DNA of 64,000 nucleotides from Desulfosporosinus sp. I2 (GTDB lineage Bacteria; Bacillota; Desulfitobacteriia; Desulfitobacteriales; Desulfitobacteriaceae). Positions 50,642 through 59,728 of the stretch are shown in pieces. The position numbers and the translations under genes are program-made. The notes under the pieces were generated by a model. The model was given only the letters and a program-made list of their open reading frames with translations. It ran no database searches and was not told the DNA's origin. The stretch is taken from contig NZ_JYNH01000008.1 in assembly GCF_000960765.1 (NCBI RefSeq), positions 1 to 64,000 on the forward strand, read 5' to 3'. Every line of letters starts with the position of its first letter. Within the stretch, counting starts at the first letter, position 1.

Positions 50642-53600
50642 ATGAGTCAAAATAAAATAGGTTCTGTTTTGATTGTTGGCGCAGGGATTGCTGGGATTCA
50701 AGCTGCACTGGATTTAGCAGAGTCGGGATACTTAGTTCATTTGGTAGAAGAATCGTCAGCAATTGGCGGAACTATGCCAATGTTGGATAAGACCTTCCCA
50801 ACGAATGATTGTTCGATGTGCATTTTATCCCCGAAATTAGTGGAGTGCGGACGCCATCTTAATATCAGAACCTACACCAATTCACAAGTTGTCAAATCAG
50901 AAGGAGAAGCTGGAAACTTCAAAGTAACCATTAAACAAAAGGCCCGTTATATTGACCTAGAAAAATGTACGGGTTGTGGTGCATGTGCTGAAGCTTGCCC
51001 AGTCAAAGTCGATGATGAATTTAATCAGGGCTTAGGAAAGCGTAAAGCTGCGTTTAAACAGTATTCCCAAGCCTTCCCCAATGCCTATGGAATTGACGAA
51101 AAGAATTGTTTGTATCAAACCCGTGGTAAAGCAAAAGGTAAGGATATTTGCCTAAAATGTGTTAAAGCATGTCAAGCAGGGGCAATCGACCATCAGATGG
51201 AAGACAAAGAATTTGAAGTTGAAGTCGGTTCTATGATTCTTAATCCAGGCTTTAAAGTGTTTGATGCCTCTAGCCTCGATTATTACGGCTATGGAACGAT
51301 CAAAAGCGTTATAACAAGCCTAGAGTTCGAGCGTCTTCTCAGTGCATCAGGGCCCTTTGATGGACATTTAGTAAGGCCTTTTGACCAGAAAGAACCTCAA
51401 AAAATTGCCTGGATTCAATGCGTTGGTTCCAGAAACGCTAAAATTAATCATAACTACTGCTCCGGTGTTTGCTGTATGTATGCTATTAAAGAAGCAGTTA
51501 TCGCCAAAGAACACAGCCATATTCCAGTGGATACGACCATATTCTATATGGATATGAGAACTCCTGGCAAAGATTTTGAAAAATATTATAACAATGCTAA
51601 GAATAATCAGGGGGTTAACTTCATCCGTTCTCGTGTTTATGAAGTAACCGAAGCCAAAGATGATTCAGGAGATGCAGTGATCAGATACTCTACAGAAGAC
51701 GGTCAAATTTGCACAGACCAATTTGATTTAGTTGTTCTGTCAGTGGGTCTTGAGCCAGGCGATAGTTCCAAAGACTTAGCCAATATGTTAGATCTAAAGG
51801 TCAATAAATATGGATTTGCTGAGCTTCAACCACTAAGCGGAGTCAATACTTCTAAAGATGGAGTTTTTGCTGCAGGTGCTTTTAGTGGTCCAAGAGATAT
51901 TCCGGAAACAGTTATGCAAGCAAGTGCCGCGGCTGGTGCTGCCTCTGCTTTATTATCCGATGAGCGTGGAACTTTAGTCAGTGAAAAAGAATATCCACCT
52001 GAACTAGATGTTGCTGGGGATGTTATCCGAACTGGAGTCTTTATTTGTCACTGCGGTGTTAATATCGGTAGCGTTGTCAATGTGCCCAGTGTGGTTGAGT
52101 ACGCCAAAACTCTACCTACCGTTGCTTATGCCACTGATAAAATCTATGCTTGTTCACAAGATGCTCAAGCTTCGATCAAAGCTCTGATTAGTGAACAAAA
52201 ATTAAACAGAATCGTGGTTTCTTCCTGTAGCCCACGAACCCATGAGCCTTTATTCCAAGAGACGTTGAAGGAAGCTGGGTTGAATGCTCACCTATTTGAC
52301 ATGGCCAATATCCGTGACCAATGTTCTTGGGTTCATATGCATGAGCCAGAAAAAGCGACCGAAAAAGCGAAAGATCTCACAAAGTTAGCGATCGTGCGTG
52401 CTTCCATGCAACAACCTGTTCAACCTATCTTCATGGCCATGAACCATGCTGCCTTGGTGATCGGTGGCGGAGTAGCGGGTATGACCAGTGCCCTATCTCT
52501 AGCGGATCAAGGATATGAGGTCCATTTGGTCGAAAAAGACAAGGTTCTAGGCGGCGTAGCGAGGAGATTCTCCACTGGTTTCAGAGGAGAAGATATGAAA
52601 GCCTTTGTTGCGGACCTAATTGATCAAGTAAGTAATCATCCAAACATCAAACTCCACGTAGGTGTCGGCATAAAAGATGTTGGAGGTTTCTTAGGCAGCT
52701 TTACAACCACTTTGGAAAATGGAGAACAGATAGCACATGGCGTTGCACTTCTGACCATTGGAGGCCAAGAATATAAGCCTCATGAATATCTCTATGGCCA
52801 AGACCAGCGAATAATGACACAAATTGAAATGGATGAGGCACTCTATAACCATGACTCTAAAGTAGAAAACGCCAAGAATTTTGTCTTCATCCAATGCGTC
52901 GGCTCGCGTTGTGATGAAAATCCTTATTGCAGCCGTACTTGCTGTACTAAATCAGTGAAGTTAGCGCTTAAAGTCAAAAAGAAAAATCCAAAGGCTAATA
53001 TCTTCGTTCTGTACCGTGATATGAGAACCTATGGCTACTTTGAAGAGGATTATGAAGAAGCGAGACGAATTGGGATCATCTTTGTCCGCTATAGTGAGAA
53101 TGCCAAACCTGTCGTTAATAAAGAAGGGGATACCTTAGTAGTAACCGTAACAGATCATGTCTTAGATCGCCCGCTTGAGATTGAGGCAGATGTGATTTGC
53201 TTAGCGGCGGCCATTAAAGCACCCGAAGACGGCAGAAAGCTTTCCAAATGGTTCAAAATCCCCTTAAATGCCGATGGCTTCTTCTTAGAAGCACATATGA
53301 AATTGCGCCCTGTTGATTTTAGTACTGATGGTGTATTTATGGCTGGAATCGCACACAGCCCCAAAAACATGGAAGAAGTTATTACCCAAGCTAAAGCTGC
53401 TGCTGGACGCGCGGGTGTGGCCTTGTCCAAAGATCAGGTAGAATCTGCAGGTCTTAATGCCTTTGTTAATAAACGCAAATGTACCGCTTGTGGAACTTGT
53501 GAAGCAGTTTGCTCGGCCAAAGCAGTCACCGTTGATTTGGTTAACCGCGTAGCTGTTGTGAATGATGCTCTGTGTAAAGGCTGTGGAGCCTGCGCTTCGA

Positions 53601-53674
53601 GTTGTCGTTGTGGAGCCATAAGCCTCAGAGGATGTACAAATGAACAAATTGTCGAGATGTTGAATTTCCTATAA
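50642..53674 (+). CDS. hdrA: HdrA-type FAD/iron-sulfur subunit with duplicated flavin domain
   Basis: A 1010-residue protein. Two HdrA-like FAD modules (VGAGIAGIQAALDLAESGY near residue 15 and IGGGVAGMTSALSLADQGY near 610) each include a Cys-rich HdrA motif. The central region has CHCGVNIG and SSCSPRTHEPLFQE. Ferredoxin motifs CTGCGACAEACP near residue 110 and CTACGTCEAVC and CKGCGACASSC at the end complete the electron path. HdrA is the bifurcating flavin subunit of Hdr complexes. ATG 50642 follows AAGAGGGG; codons back to 50582 lack homology. First gene of the six-gene operon. Confidence 0.9.
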   Translation: MSQNKIGSVLIVGAGIAGIQAALDLAESGYLVHLVEESSAIGGTMPMLDKTFPTNDCSMCILSPKLVECGRHLNIRTYTNSQVVKSEGEAGNFKVTIKQKARYIDLEKCTGCGACAEACPVKVDDEFNQGLGKRKAAFKQYSQAFPNAYGIDEKNCLYQTRGKAKGKDICLKCVKACQAGAIDHQMEDKEFEVEVGSMILNPGFKVFDASSLDYYGYGTIKSVITSLEFERLLSASGPFDGHLVRPFDQKEPQKIAWIQCVGSRNAKINHNYCSGVCCMYAIKEAVIAKEHSHIPVDTTIFYMDMRTPGKDFEKYYNNAKNNQGVNFIRSRVYEVTEAKDDSGDAVIRYSTEDGQICTDQFDLVVLSVGLEPGDSSKDLANMLDLKVNKYGFAELQPLSGVNTSKDGVFAAGAFSGPRDIPETVMQASAAAGAASALLSDERGTLVSEKEYPPELDVAGDVIRTGVFICHCGVNIGSVVNVPSVVEYAKTLPTVAYATDKIYACSQDAQASIKALISEQKLNRIVVSSCSPRTHEPLFQETLKEAGLNAHLFDMANIRDQCSWVHMHEPEKATEKAKDLTKLAIVRASMQQPVQPIFMAMNHAALVIGGGVAGMTSALSLADQGYEVHLVEKDKVLGGVARRFSTGFRGEDMKAFVADLIDQVSNHPNIKLHVGVGIKDVGGFLGSFTTTLENGEQIAHGVALLTIGGQEYKPHEYLYGQDQRIMTQIEMDEALYNHDSKVENAKNFVFIQCVGSRCDENPYCSRTCCTKSVKLALKVKKKNPKANIFVLYRDMRTYGYFEEDYEEARRIGIIFVRYSENAKPVVNKEGDTLVVTVTDHVLDRPLEIEADVICLAAAIKAPEDGRKLSKWFKIPLNADGFFLEAHMKLRPVDFSTDGVFMAGIAHSPKNMEEVITQAKAAAGRAGVALSKDQVESAGLNAFVNKRKCTACGTCEAVCSAKAVTVDLVNRVAVVNDALCKGCGACASSCRCGAISLRGCTNEQIVEMLNFL

Positions 53675-53714
53675 GGATTAGGCACCTAATAATAATTGGG
53701 AAAGGTAGATGATT

Positions 53715-54182
53715 ATGGGAGAAATTCAGGTTGAAACTGAAAATAAAAAGTACGATCCAAAAATTGCTGCTTTCTTGTGTAACTGGTGTAGTTATGCAGG
53801 AGCGGATCTAGCGGGTGTCGGTAGAATTCAATATCCACCCACTATTAGAACGATTAGGGTCCCATGCTCCGGTAGAATCAATCCTTTGTATATCTTAAAA
53901 GCGATGGCAAATGGAGCTGATGGAGTCTTGGTATCCGGATGTCACCCAGGGGACTGCCATTATATTAGTGGCAACTATGTAGCACGCAGAAAATTTGCGC
54001 TCATTAAATCGTTGCTAACTTATGTTGGCTTAGAGGAAGATCGAGTTAATTTTTCATGGGTATCAGCAGCAGAAGGTGGCCGCTTCGCTGAAGTTGTGAA
54101 AGGGGTTAGCGAGCGGGTCGGTGCCCTTGGACCTAATAAAGGGGTCTTTAAAGTAGATGACGGGGGTGCAACGGATGAATAA
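53715..54182 (+). CDS. MvhD/FlxD-like iron-sulfur electron carrier
   Basis: A 155-residue protein with the MvhD signature: CNWCSYAGADLAG near residue 25, RVPCSGRINP, and SGCHPGDCHYISGN. It carries a 2Fe-2S cluster and hands electrons from the flavin/NAD module to HdrA. ATG 53715 is nine bases after AAAGG; ATG 53709 is an alternative. It overlaps the next gene by eight bases. Confidence 0.88.
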   Translation: MGEIQVETENKKYDPKIAAFLCNWCSYAGADLAGVGRIQYPPTIRTIRVPCSGRINPLYILKAMANGADGVLVSGCHPGDCHYISGNYVARRKFALIKSLLTYVGLEEDRVNFSWVSAAEGGRFAEVVKGVSERVGALGPNKGVFKVDDGGATDE

Positions 54183-55128
54183 AATTATCAGCGATATCCG
54201 AGAAACGGCCCGTCAATTACTGGCTGATGGCAAAGTAGACGTTGTTATTGGATACGAAAAAGGTTCCTTACCGTTAAAGGCGACTCCTTGCTTTGTGCAT
54301 TCTGCTCAAGAGGTTGATTCATTAATTTGGGATGAAACCTGCGAGAATAACCTAGCAGCATTTGTAGCTAAGACGCCAGGCAAGAAGGCCATTGTAGCAA
54401 AAGGCTGTGACAGTCGAGCTTTAGTCGTTCTGTTGCAAGAAAACCAACTGGTCAGAGATGACTTGTATATCATTGGAGTTTCCTGTCATGGGGTCATCGA
54501 TCAAAGAAAAATTGGAGCTGAAGTGGGAGAAATTCTTGAAGCTAGTATCACCGATGGAAAAATATCCGTGAAAGGGATGGAAGGGGATAAAGAGTATCTC
54601 TTTGCAGAAGTGAAAGATGCTACCTGTCAAACCTGCCGTTACCCTAATCCAGTCATAGAGGACCTTCATCTTGGTGAATTAATTCAAGTTTCTCAAGACG
54701 TTGCCGCTTTTGCCGACGTAGCGGCCATGGAAAACAAATCTGAGAGCGAACGACAAGAGTATTTCAAAGAGCAAATGAGTAAGTGCATTCGCTGTTACGC
54801 CTGTCGTAACGCTTGTCCTTTATGCTATTGTCAGGAATGTTTTGTTGATTGTAATTCTCCAAGATGGCTTACGGGTGGAGTGGATCGTGCCGAAAATCTC
54901 CTTTTCCAAGCTGGACGTGTGCTTCACTTAGCTGGACGTTGTGTTGATTGTGGGGCTTGTAGCCGTGCTTGTCTGCAAGGGGTTGACATTCGTGCCTTAA
55001 ACCGCAAAATGACCAAAGATGTTTACGAAATGTATAACCATGAGTCCGGTATAAGTGAAGAGGGTAAACCTGCTCTGAATGTATACAGTGCAAATGATCC
55101 AGAAGAACAGTTCTTGGTAAAGGAGTGA
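54175..55128 (+). CDS. FlxC/FlxB-like 4Fe-4S subunit with F420-hydrogenase-beta-type domain
   Basis: A 317-residue cytoplasmic protein. The N-terminal 170 residues resemble the FrhB/FdhB beta domain (VDVVIGYEKGSLPLKATPCF, AIVAKGCDSRALVVLLQE). Then come a dense Cys region (CIRCYACRNACPLCYCQECFVDC, given as one motif group near residue 205) and CVDCGACSRAC near 262. Homologues sit next to HdrA and MvhD-like genes in flx-hdr loci of sulfate reducers; my letter assignment is tentative. ATG 54175 follows GGGGGTG with six-base spacing. Confidence 0.78.
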   Translation: MNKIISDIRETARQLLADGKVDVVIGYEKGSLPLKATPCFVHSAQEVDSLIWDETCENNLAAFVAKTPGKKAIVAKGCDSRALVVLLQENQLVRDDLYIIGVSCHGVIDQRKIGAEVGEILEASITDGKISVKGMEGDKEYLFAEVKDATCQTCRYPNPVIEDLHLGELIQVSQDVAAFADVAAMENKSESERQEYFKEQMSKCIRCYACRNACPLCYCQECFVDCNSPRWLTGGVDRAENLLFQAGRVLHLAGRCVDCGACSRACLQGVDIRALNRKMTKDVYEMYNHESGISEEGKPALNVYSANDPEEQFLVKE

Positions 55129-55137
55129 GGTGAGAAA

Positions 55138-56154
55138 ATGAAGATAAGTAAAGAAAAATTTGGCCAAGCATTGGATGCTTTAATCGCTGAATACCAAATA
55201 ATTGCTCCTGTTAGTGATGCTAACGGAATTGCTTTCAAAGGAGTCAAAAGCTTCTCAGAAGTCAAGCAAGATTATCTCAATTCTAAACTTCCTCCCAAAG
55301 CTTTCTTTTTTCCTCAACATGAAAAACTTATGTCTTATAAAAAAGAAGGTAAAGATGTAACTGTTAAGAGTGAACTTAAAGTTGAGAACACGGTTCTTTT
55401 TGGAATTAGACCGTGTGATGCTAAAGGAATGCAACTCTTAGATATGGTCTTCAAAAATGATCAGTATACAGACCCCTATTATTATGAACGACGTGAAAAA
55501 GCTGTCATCATCGGGGTTGCCTGTCAAAAAATCGCTCCAACGTGTTTTTGCTCCTCGTTTGGGATTTCTCCGGCAGGTAGTGAAGGGTCCGATCTGTTTT
55601 TAATCGATCTCGGAGATTCCTACGACGTAGAAGTAATCACTGAGAAAGGTAAAGCCTTAGCTGCTCGTTTCGAGGCCCTCTCAGAACTGACAGCTGATGA
55701 ACAAGCTTTGGTTGAAAAAGTGAAACGTGCAGAAACTACGAGTAAGGTCGATGTCTCAACCACCACCAGTAAACTTGATAAAATGTTCAATAGTCCTTAT
55801 TGGGATTCTCTCCAAGAGAAGTGCATAGGGTGTAATGTTTGTTCATTCTCTTGTCCTACCTGTCATTGCTTTGATATTTCCGAGGAAGTGCGAAAAAATG
55901 AAGGAACTAGAGTGCGAACTTGGGATGGTTGTATGGCTCCCCTCTTTACACTTCATGGTTCTGGTCATAACCCACGGGATCATAAAAAGGCCCGTTGGCG
56001 TCAGCGGATGATGCACAAGTTCAATTATTTTGTCCATAACAATGGGTCTATGTCGTGCGTAGGCTGTGGTCGCTGCATAAAAAGTTGCCCAGTTAATATG
56101 GATATTCGACAAGTCATTGATGGGGCTAACAAAGCAGAATTGGTGGTGGAATGA
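55138..56154 (+). CDS. AsrA-like 4Fe-4S dicluster subunit (FlxB/FlxC-like)
   Basis: A 338-residue iron-sulfur protein like the A subunit of anaerobic sulfite reductase and the beta subunit of sulfhydrogenases. VLFGIRPCDAKGMQLLDMVF and CFCSSFGISPAGSEGSDLF lie in the first half. Two ferredoxin-type motifs, CIGCNVCSFSCPTCHC and CVGCGRCIKSCPVNMDI, lie in the second. It should bridge the flavin/NAD subunit and the MvhD-like protein. ATG 55138 follows AAGGAGTGAGGTG. Confidence 0.82.
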   Translation: MKISKEKFGQALDALIAEYQIIAPVSDANGIAFKGVKSFSEVKQDYLNSKLPPKAFFFPQHEKLMSYKKEGKDVTVKSELKVENTVLFGIRPCDAKGMQLLDMVFKNDQYTDPYYYERREKAVIIGVACQKIAPTCFCSSFGISPAGSEGSDLFLIDLGDSYDVEVITEKGKALAARFEALSELTADEQALVEKVKRAETTSKVDVSTTTSKLDKMFNSPYWDSLQEKCIGCNVCSFSCPTCHCFDISEEVRKNEGTRVRTWDGCMAPLFTLHGSGHNPRDHKKARWRQRMMHKFNYFVHNNGSMSCVGCGRCIKSCPVNMDIRQVIDGANKAELVVE

Positions 56155-56996
56155 TGCAACAGAATCCTTATATCCCAATAACAATGAAACTAGTTAAAAA
56201 TTTAGTAGAAACTGAAGACAAGCTGATCAATACCTTCACTTTAGAGTTTCTCAATAAACAAGATGAAGAAAACTTTAAATATATGCCTGGGCAATTCGCC
56301 GAACTTAGTGCCTATGGTCATGGAGAGGCACCTTTCGGAATCGCAACGTCTCCGACAGAGCCTGGAATTCTGAAGTTTTCGGTTGCAAAAGTAGGCTGCG
56401 TCTCTAATGCCTTACACCTTATGGAAGAAGGAACCATGGTAGGAGTCAGAGGACCCATGGGAAATTACTATCCAATCGAAGAGTTTAAAGGTAAAAATCT
56501 TGTTATTATCGGTGGAGGTTTTGCGTTTACGACGCTGCGTTCATTGGCTAAATACATGCTCGATCCTAAACATCGTGGTGACTATGGAGATATTACGGTT
56601 ATTTACGGTGCCAGAAACCCTGGCTTATTGCTCTACAAGGAAGAATTAGCCGAGTGGGAAAACAATCCTAATATTAATTTAGTCACCACCATCGATAGAC
56701 CGGCTGAAGGTTGGAATAAACACGTGGGCTTTATTCCTAGCATTACAGAACAAATTGCTCCTTCTTCGGTGAACACCTATGCTGTCGTGTGCGGACCACC
56801 AGCCATGATCAAATTTACATTACCAGTCTTAGAAAAACTCAACTTCCCTCCCGAACGTATTTACACTTCTTTAGAAATGCGCATGAAATGCGGCTTGGGA
56901 ATCTGCGGTCGTTGTAATATCGGCACGGAATATGTTTGTAAAGATGGCCCGGTTTTTTCCATGGCTCAGTTAAAAGAGCTCCCTAGTGAATATTAA
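56151..56996 (+). CDS. flxA: FlxA-like FAD/NAD(P)-binding oxidoreductase subunit
   Basis: A 281-residue ferredoxin-NADP reductase-type protein (AsrB/HydG-like). FAD site YMPGQFAELSAYGHGEAPFGIA, nucleotide site NLVIIGGGFAFTTLRSLAKY, and VVCGPPAMIKFTLPVLEKL are present. The C-terminal cluster KCGLGICGRCNIG, with an additional YVCKDGPVF, binds a 2Fe-2S cluster. It is the NADH entry point of Flx-Hdr complexes. The start overlaps the previous stop (ATGATG). Confidence 0.88.
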   Translation: MMQQNPYIPITMKLVKNLVETEDKLINTFTLEFLNKQDEENFKYMPGQFAELSAYGHGEAPFGIATSPTEPGILKFSVAKVGCVSNALHLMEEGTMVGVRGPMGNYYPIEEFKGKNLVIIGGGFAFTTLRSLAKYMLDPKHRGDYGDITVIYGARNPGLLLYKEELAEWENNPNINLVTTIDRPAEGWNKHVGFIPSITEQIAPSSVNTYAVVCGPPAMIKFTLPVLEKLNFPPERIYTSLEMRMKCGLGICGRCNIGTEYVCKDGPVFSMAQLKELPSEY

Positions 56997-57019
56997 TCAA
57001 ATCGGAGGTGATAGTAAGA

Positions 57020-58249
57020 ATGGCTGAACCCATTAGAGTTAAAGACTTAGATCAAACCCTGCGAGATGAAGTGGCAGGATTATTAAAAGGGTACGATTTT
57101 TCCAACTGCCTGACTTGTGGTATGTGCACGGCTGGCTGTAAGTATAGTGATTTAATCGAGGACCAGGATCCCCGTAAATTCATTCGCAAAGTAGCCCTTG
57201 GAATGCGAGAAGAAGTAGAAAATGATCCTTTTGTTTGGAATTGCAATATGTGTGAACGCTGTACTGTAGAATGCCCTATGGGTGTAAATATTGCGGCTAT
57301 AACCAGAGCTTTCCGAGGAAAAACTCCTGTTCCGCCCGGTCATTTACAGATTATTGCCGATGACCATATACGTACGGGTAACCAAATGGCTGTAGAACAA
57401 CTCGATTATGATGAAACTCTGGAATGGCTTGAGGAGGAACTTCAGAAAGAACTGAACGATCCAACTTATAAGATACCTATAGACAAGCCTGATGCTGATT
57501 TTATGTTCGGCTTCAATGCTAGAGAGATCAAACATTATCCACATGAACTGCAAACAATTTTACATGTCTTTTATGCAGCCAAAGCAAACTATACACTAAG
57601 CAGTAAACGTTGGGATGCAACCAATATCTGTTTGTTCACCGGGAAAAACGATGAATTTCAAGAGATTTCACGTCCACTCTTTGAAGAAGTAGAACGATTA
57701 AATGCAAAAGAACTAATCGTTACAGAATGTGGTCACGCTTTCCGTTCCTGTAAAATGTTTCAGCGTAGCTTCTGGAAAGGCAAGCAATTCCCAGTGCGTC
57801 ACATAGTCGAAATTTATGCTGATTGGATCAAAGAAGGCAGACTAAAATTAGATAAGAGTAAAAATCCACTCCCAGTAACCCTTCACGATCCCTGTAATAC
57901 GGTTCGTAAAGAAGGAGTCTATGAGCCACAACGCTATGTTATTAAGCATGTCGTGGAGGATTATCGTGAAATGAATCCTGATGGCAAGTATAACATTTGT
58001 TGTGGAGCAGGTGGTGGAGCTTTAGCCGTAGCGGCTACTAAACAGCAGCGTATGATTAAAGCAAAACCTAAAGTTGATCAATTAGTAGCGACTGGTGCCA
58101 AAATTGGCTGCATTCCCTGTCACAATTGCATTGACCAGTTTAATGACATGAATAAATTCTATAAATTGGGTATGAAAATGCATCATCTCAGCACTCTCAT
58201 TGAAAATGCGCTGATACCCGATGAGCCAGCCACAGAAGAAGCTAAGTAG
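57020..58249 (+). CDS. fused HdrC-HdrB-like protein
   Basis: A 409-residue protein. The HdrC-like N-terminus has CLTCGMCTAGCKYSDL and CNMCERCTVECPMG, two 4Fe-4S sites. The HdrB-like C-terminus has one canonical CCG domain (HDPCNTVRKEG, CCGAGGG, CIPCHNC). The first CCG region has only a reduced version (VTECGHAFRSCKMF). It is probably where the complex meets its thiol/disulfide partner, perhaps DsrC-like; that partner is not encoded here. ATG 57020 is eight bases after GGAGGTGA. Last gene of the operon. Confidence 0.85.
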   Translation: MAEPIRVKDLDQTLRDEVAGLLKGYDFSNCLTCGMCTAGCKYSDLIEDQDPRKFIRKVALGMREEVENDPFVWNCNMCERCTVECPMGVNIAAITRAFRGKTPVPPGHLQIIADDHIRTGNQMAVEQLDYDETLEWLEEELQKELNDPTYKIPIDKPDADFMFGFNAREIKHYPHELQTILHVFYAAKANYTLSSKRWDATNICLFTGKNDEFQEISRPLFEEVERLNAKELIVTECGHAFRSCKMFQRSFWKGKQFPVRHIVEIYADWIKEGRLKLDKSKNPLPVTLHDPCNTVRKEGVYEPQRYVIKHVVEDYREMNPDGKYNICCGAGGGALAVAATKQQRMIKAKPKVDQLVATGAKIGCIPCHNCIDQFNDMNKFYKLGMKMHHLSTLIENALIPDEPATEEAK

Positions 58250-58262
58250 ATATCGATAAGCA

Positions 58263-58308
58263 TAAGGCCTCGTATGCGGAATGATTCCGCATTAACGGGG
58301 CCTTTTTG
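58263..58308 (+). terminator. intrinsic terminator of the hdr/flx operon
   Basis: An interrupted hairpin: AAGGCC(T)CG and CG(G)GGCCTT flank an inner TGCGGAAT/ATTCCGCA stem. TTTTTGTC follows. It lies 14 bases after the HdrCB stop. Confidence 0.87.
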
Positions 58309-58458
58309 TCGTATTTAATATTTTCAATGATAATATCCTATTCCTTCTCTTATTAAATCAGTGCAGTCGGAGAGGTTTAAGGTTATAATAAATTTGTATC
58401 TAGTTGATTAAAGAGTGTTAGACATTGTGAAAAATGTAACGGAAAGAGAGAAAAACAT

Positions 58459-59316
58459 ATGGCAGTACAAATTCTGACGGATAGCACGAGCTACTTAGGA
58501 GCGCCTCTCAGGGAAGAGTACAAGATAAGGATGGTATCCTTAAATCTATCCTTTGGTAAAGAAAGTATGAGAGAAACGGATATTGATAATGAGACTTTCT
58601 ATAAAATGATGGCTGAAAAAGGAATTCCGACTTCATCACAGCCTTCTGTTGGGGAAATGTATGATGAAATGATTAGAGTCATTGAGAAGGGCGACAGTTT
58701 ATGTTGCATTTTCTTGTCTTCAGAAATGAGCGGGACGCTATCGGCAGGACAACTCGCTAAAGAAATGGTTTCGGAAAAGTATGAGAATGCTCAGATCGAG
58801 ATTGTAGATTCAAGGTCGAACTGTATGCAACTTGGCTTTGCTGTTATACAAGCTGCAAGAGCGGCAAAAGCGGGACTGACATTGGAGCAGGTCAAAGAAG
58901 CAGCTTTAGCTAATATTAAAAGAAGTCGCTTTTTATTTATACCCGAGAATCTTGAATACTTAAAAAAAGGCGGCAGAATTGGCGGAGCTAGTGCCTTAAT
59001 CGGAAATCTTTTTAAAATTATTCCAATTTTGACTGTAGATAATGGCAAAACTAATATCCTTACAAAGGTAAGAACGAAGAAGAATGCCGTGACGGCAATG
59101 GTGGAACGAATGTTACAGGATATCCATACATTTGGGCTGGGAGAAGTTGTTGTTCTCCATATCCATTGTTTAAATGAAGCTACTGAACTTAAAAACGAAA
59201 TTCAAGATAAGCTTAAGATCACTATAGATATCTTGGATATAGGGCCAGTTATTGGATTACATGTAGGTCCAGGAACAATAGCCATTGCGTATTACACGGA
59301 AAAAGTCATGCGTTAA
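58459..59316 (+). CDS. DegV family fatty-acid-binding protein
   Basis: A 285-residue protein. The DegV order is clear: VQILTDSTSYLG at the start, PTSSQPSVGEMYDEM, FLSSEMSGTLSAGQLA, the DSRSNCMQLGFAV segment, and later LEYLKKGGRIGGASALIGN and IGPVIGLHVGPGTIAIAYY. The family binds one long-chain fatty acid and supplies FakA-type kinases; no fakA is near. ATG 58459 follows GGAAAGAGAG. Single gene. Confidence 0.9.
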   Translation: MAVQILTDSTSYLGAPLREEYKIRMVSLNLSFGKESMRETDIDNETFYKMMAEKGIPTSSQPSVGEMYDEMIRVIEKGDSLCCIFLSSEMSGTLSAGQLAKEMVSEKYENAQIEIVDSRSNCMQLGFAVIQAARAAKAGLTLEQVKEAALANIKRSRFLFIPENLEYLKKGGRIGGASALIGNLFKIIPILTVDNGKTNILTKVRTKKNAVTAMVERMLQDIHTFGLGEVVVLHIHCLNEATELKNEIQDKLKITIDILDIGPVIGLHVGPGTIAIAYYTEKVMR

Positions 59317-59440
59317 CAATGACAACATGTAACAGGCATGTAGGTTTAGCATAGGGATAAATGGTATAATATCATTGATAGTTAACTTAGATTAGTATGG
59401 CTTAAGAGCAGTGTGTAGACAGACGAAGAGAGGTTTTTTC

Positions 59441-59665
59441 ATGTTCGAATATCAAGGAATTCTATTTAATAATGCAAATCCGCGCCACCCTGACGGTACT
59501 AAAGCATGGAGCCAAATATGTAGAATATGCGCAGTACATTATCAAATCAAACGTAGTATGCTGGAAAGTGTTTGAAGCGGAACATGTGGTGTACAAGGTT
59601 GTACACGCCAAGCTAGGTATTATATCAATTTTGAGGACGGGGAACTGGTCGAAGTTCCAGAATAG
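59441..59665 (+). pseudogene. small cysteine-rich protein interrupted by an in-frame TGA (possible selenoprotein)
   Basis: From ATG 59441 (AGAGAGG upstream), 44 codons read MFEYQGILFNNANPRHPDGT, KAWSQICRICAVHYQIKRSM, LESV and reach TGA at 59573-59575. The same frame stays open for 29 more codons: SGTCGVQGCTRQARYYINFE, DGELVEVPE and TAG at 59663. The halves form one domain with CxxC and later CxxxxC pairs, and GSGxCGVxGC is what I would expect, so TGA most simply replaces GGA. A six-base hairpin (GTGTAC/GTACAC, loop AAGGTT) begins 13 bases after TGA, but it does not fit a standard bacterial SECIS well. Confidence 0.6.
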
Positions 59666-59728
59666 GTAGTCTTATTTTAAAGATCAGATCTTTCCTAAGC
59701 AGTTAACTACCCTTAAAGGAGGATTTAA

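Noticed and set aside
59576-59625. Bacterial SECIS element after the TGA
   Set aside because: The GTGTAC/GTACAC hairpin has a loop starting AA and a short stem. It does not meet the usual requirement for a G in the first loop positions, so it is not listed as a feature.
59472-59669. 65-codon frame overlapping the TGA-containing gene
   Set aside because: It is in a different frame, has no ribosome binding site and no domain-like pattern. The frame with the TGA has cysteine pairs and a good start.
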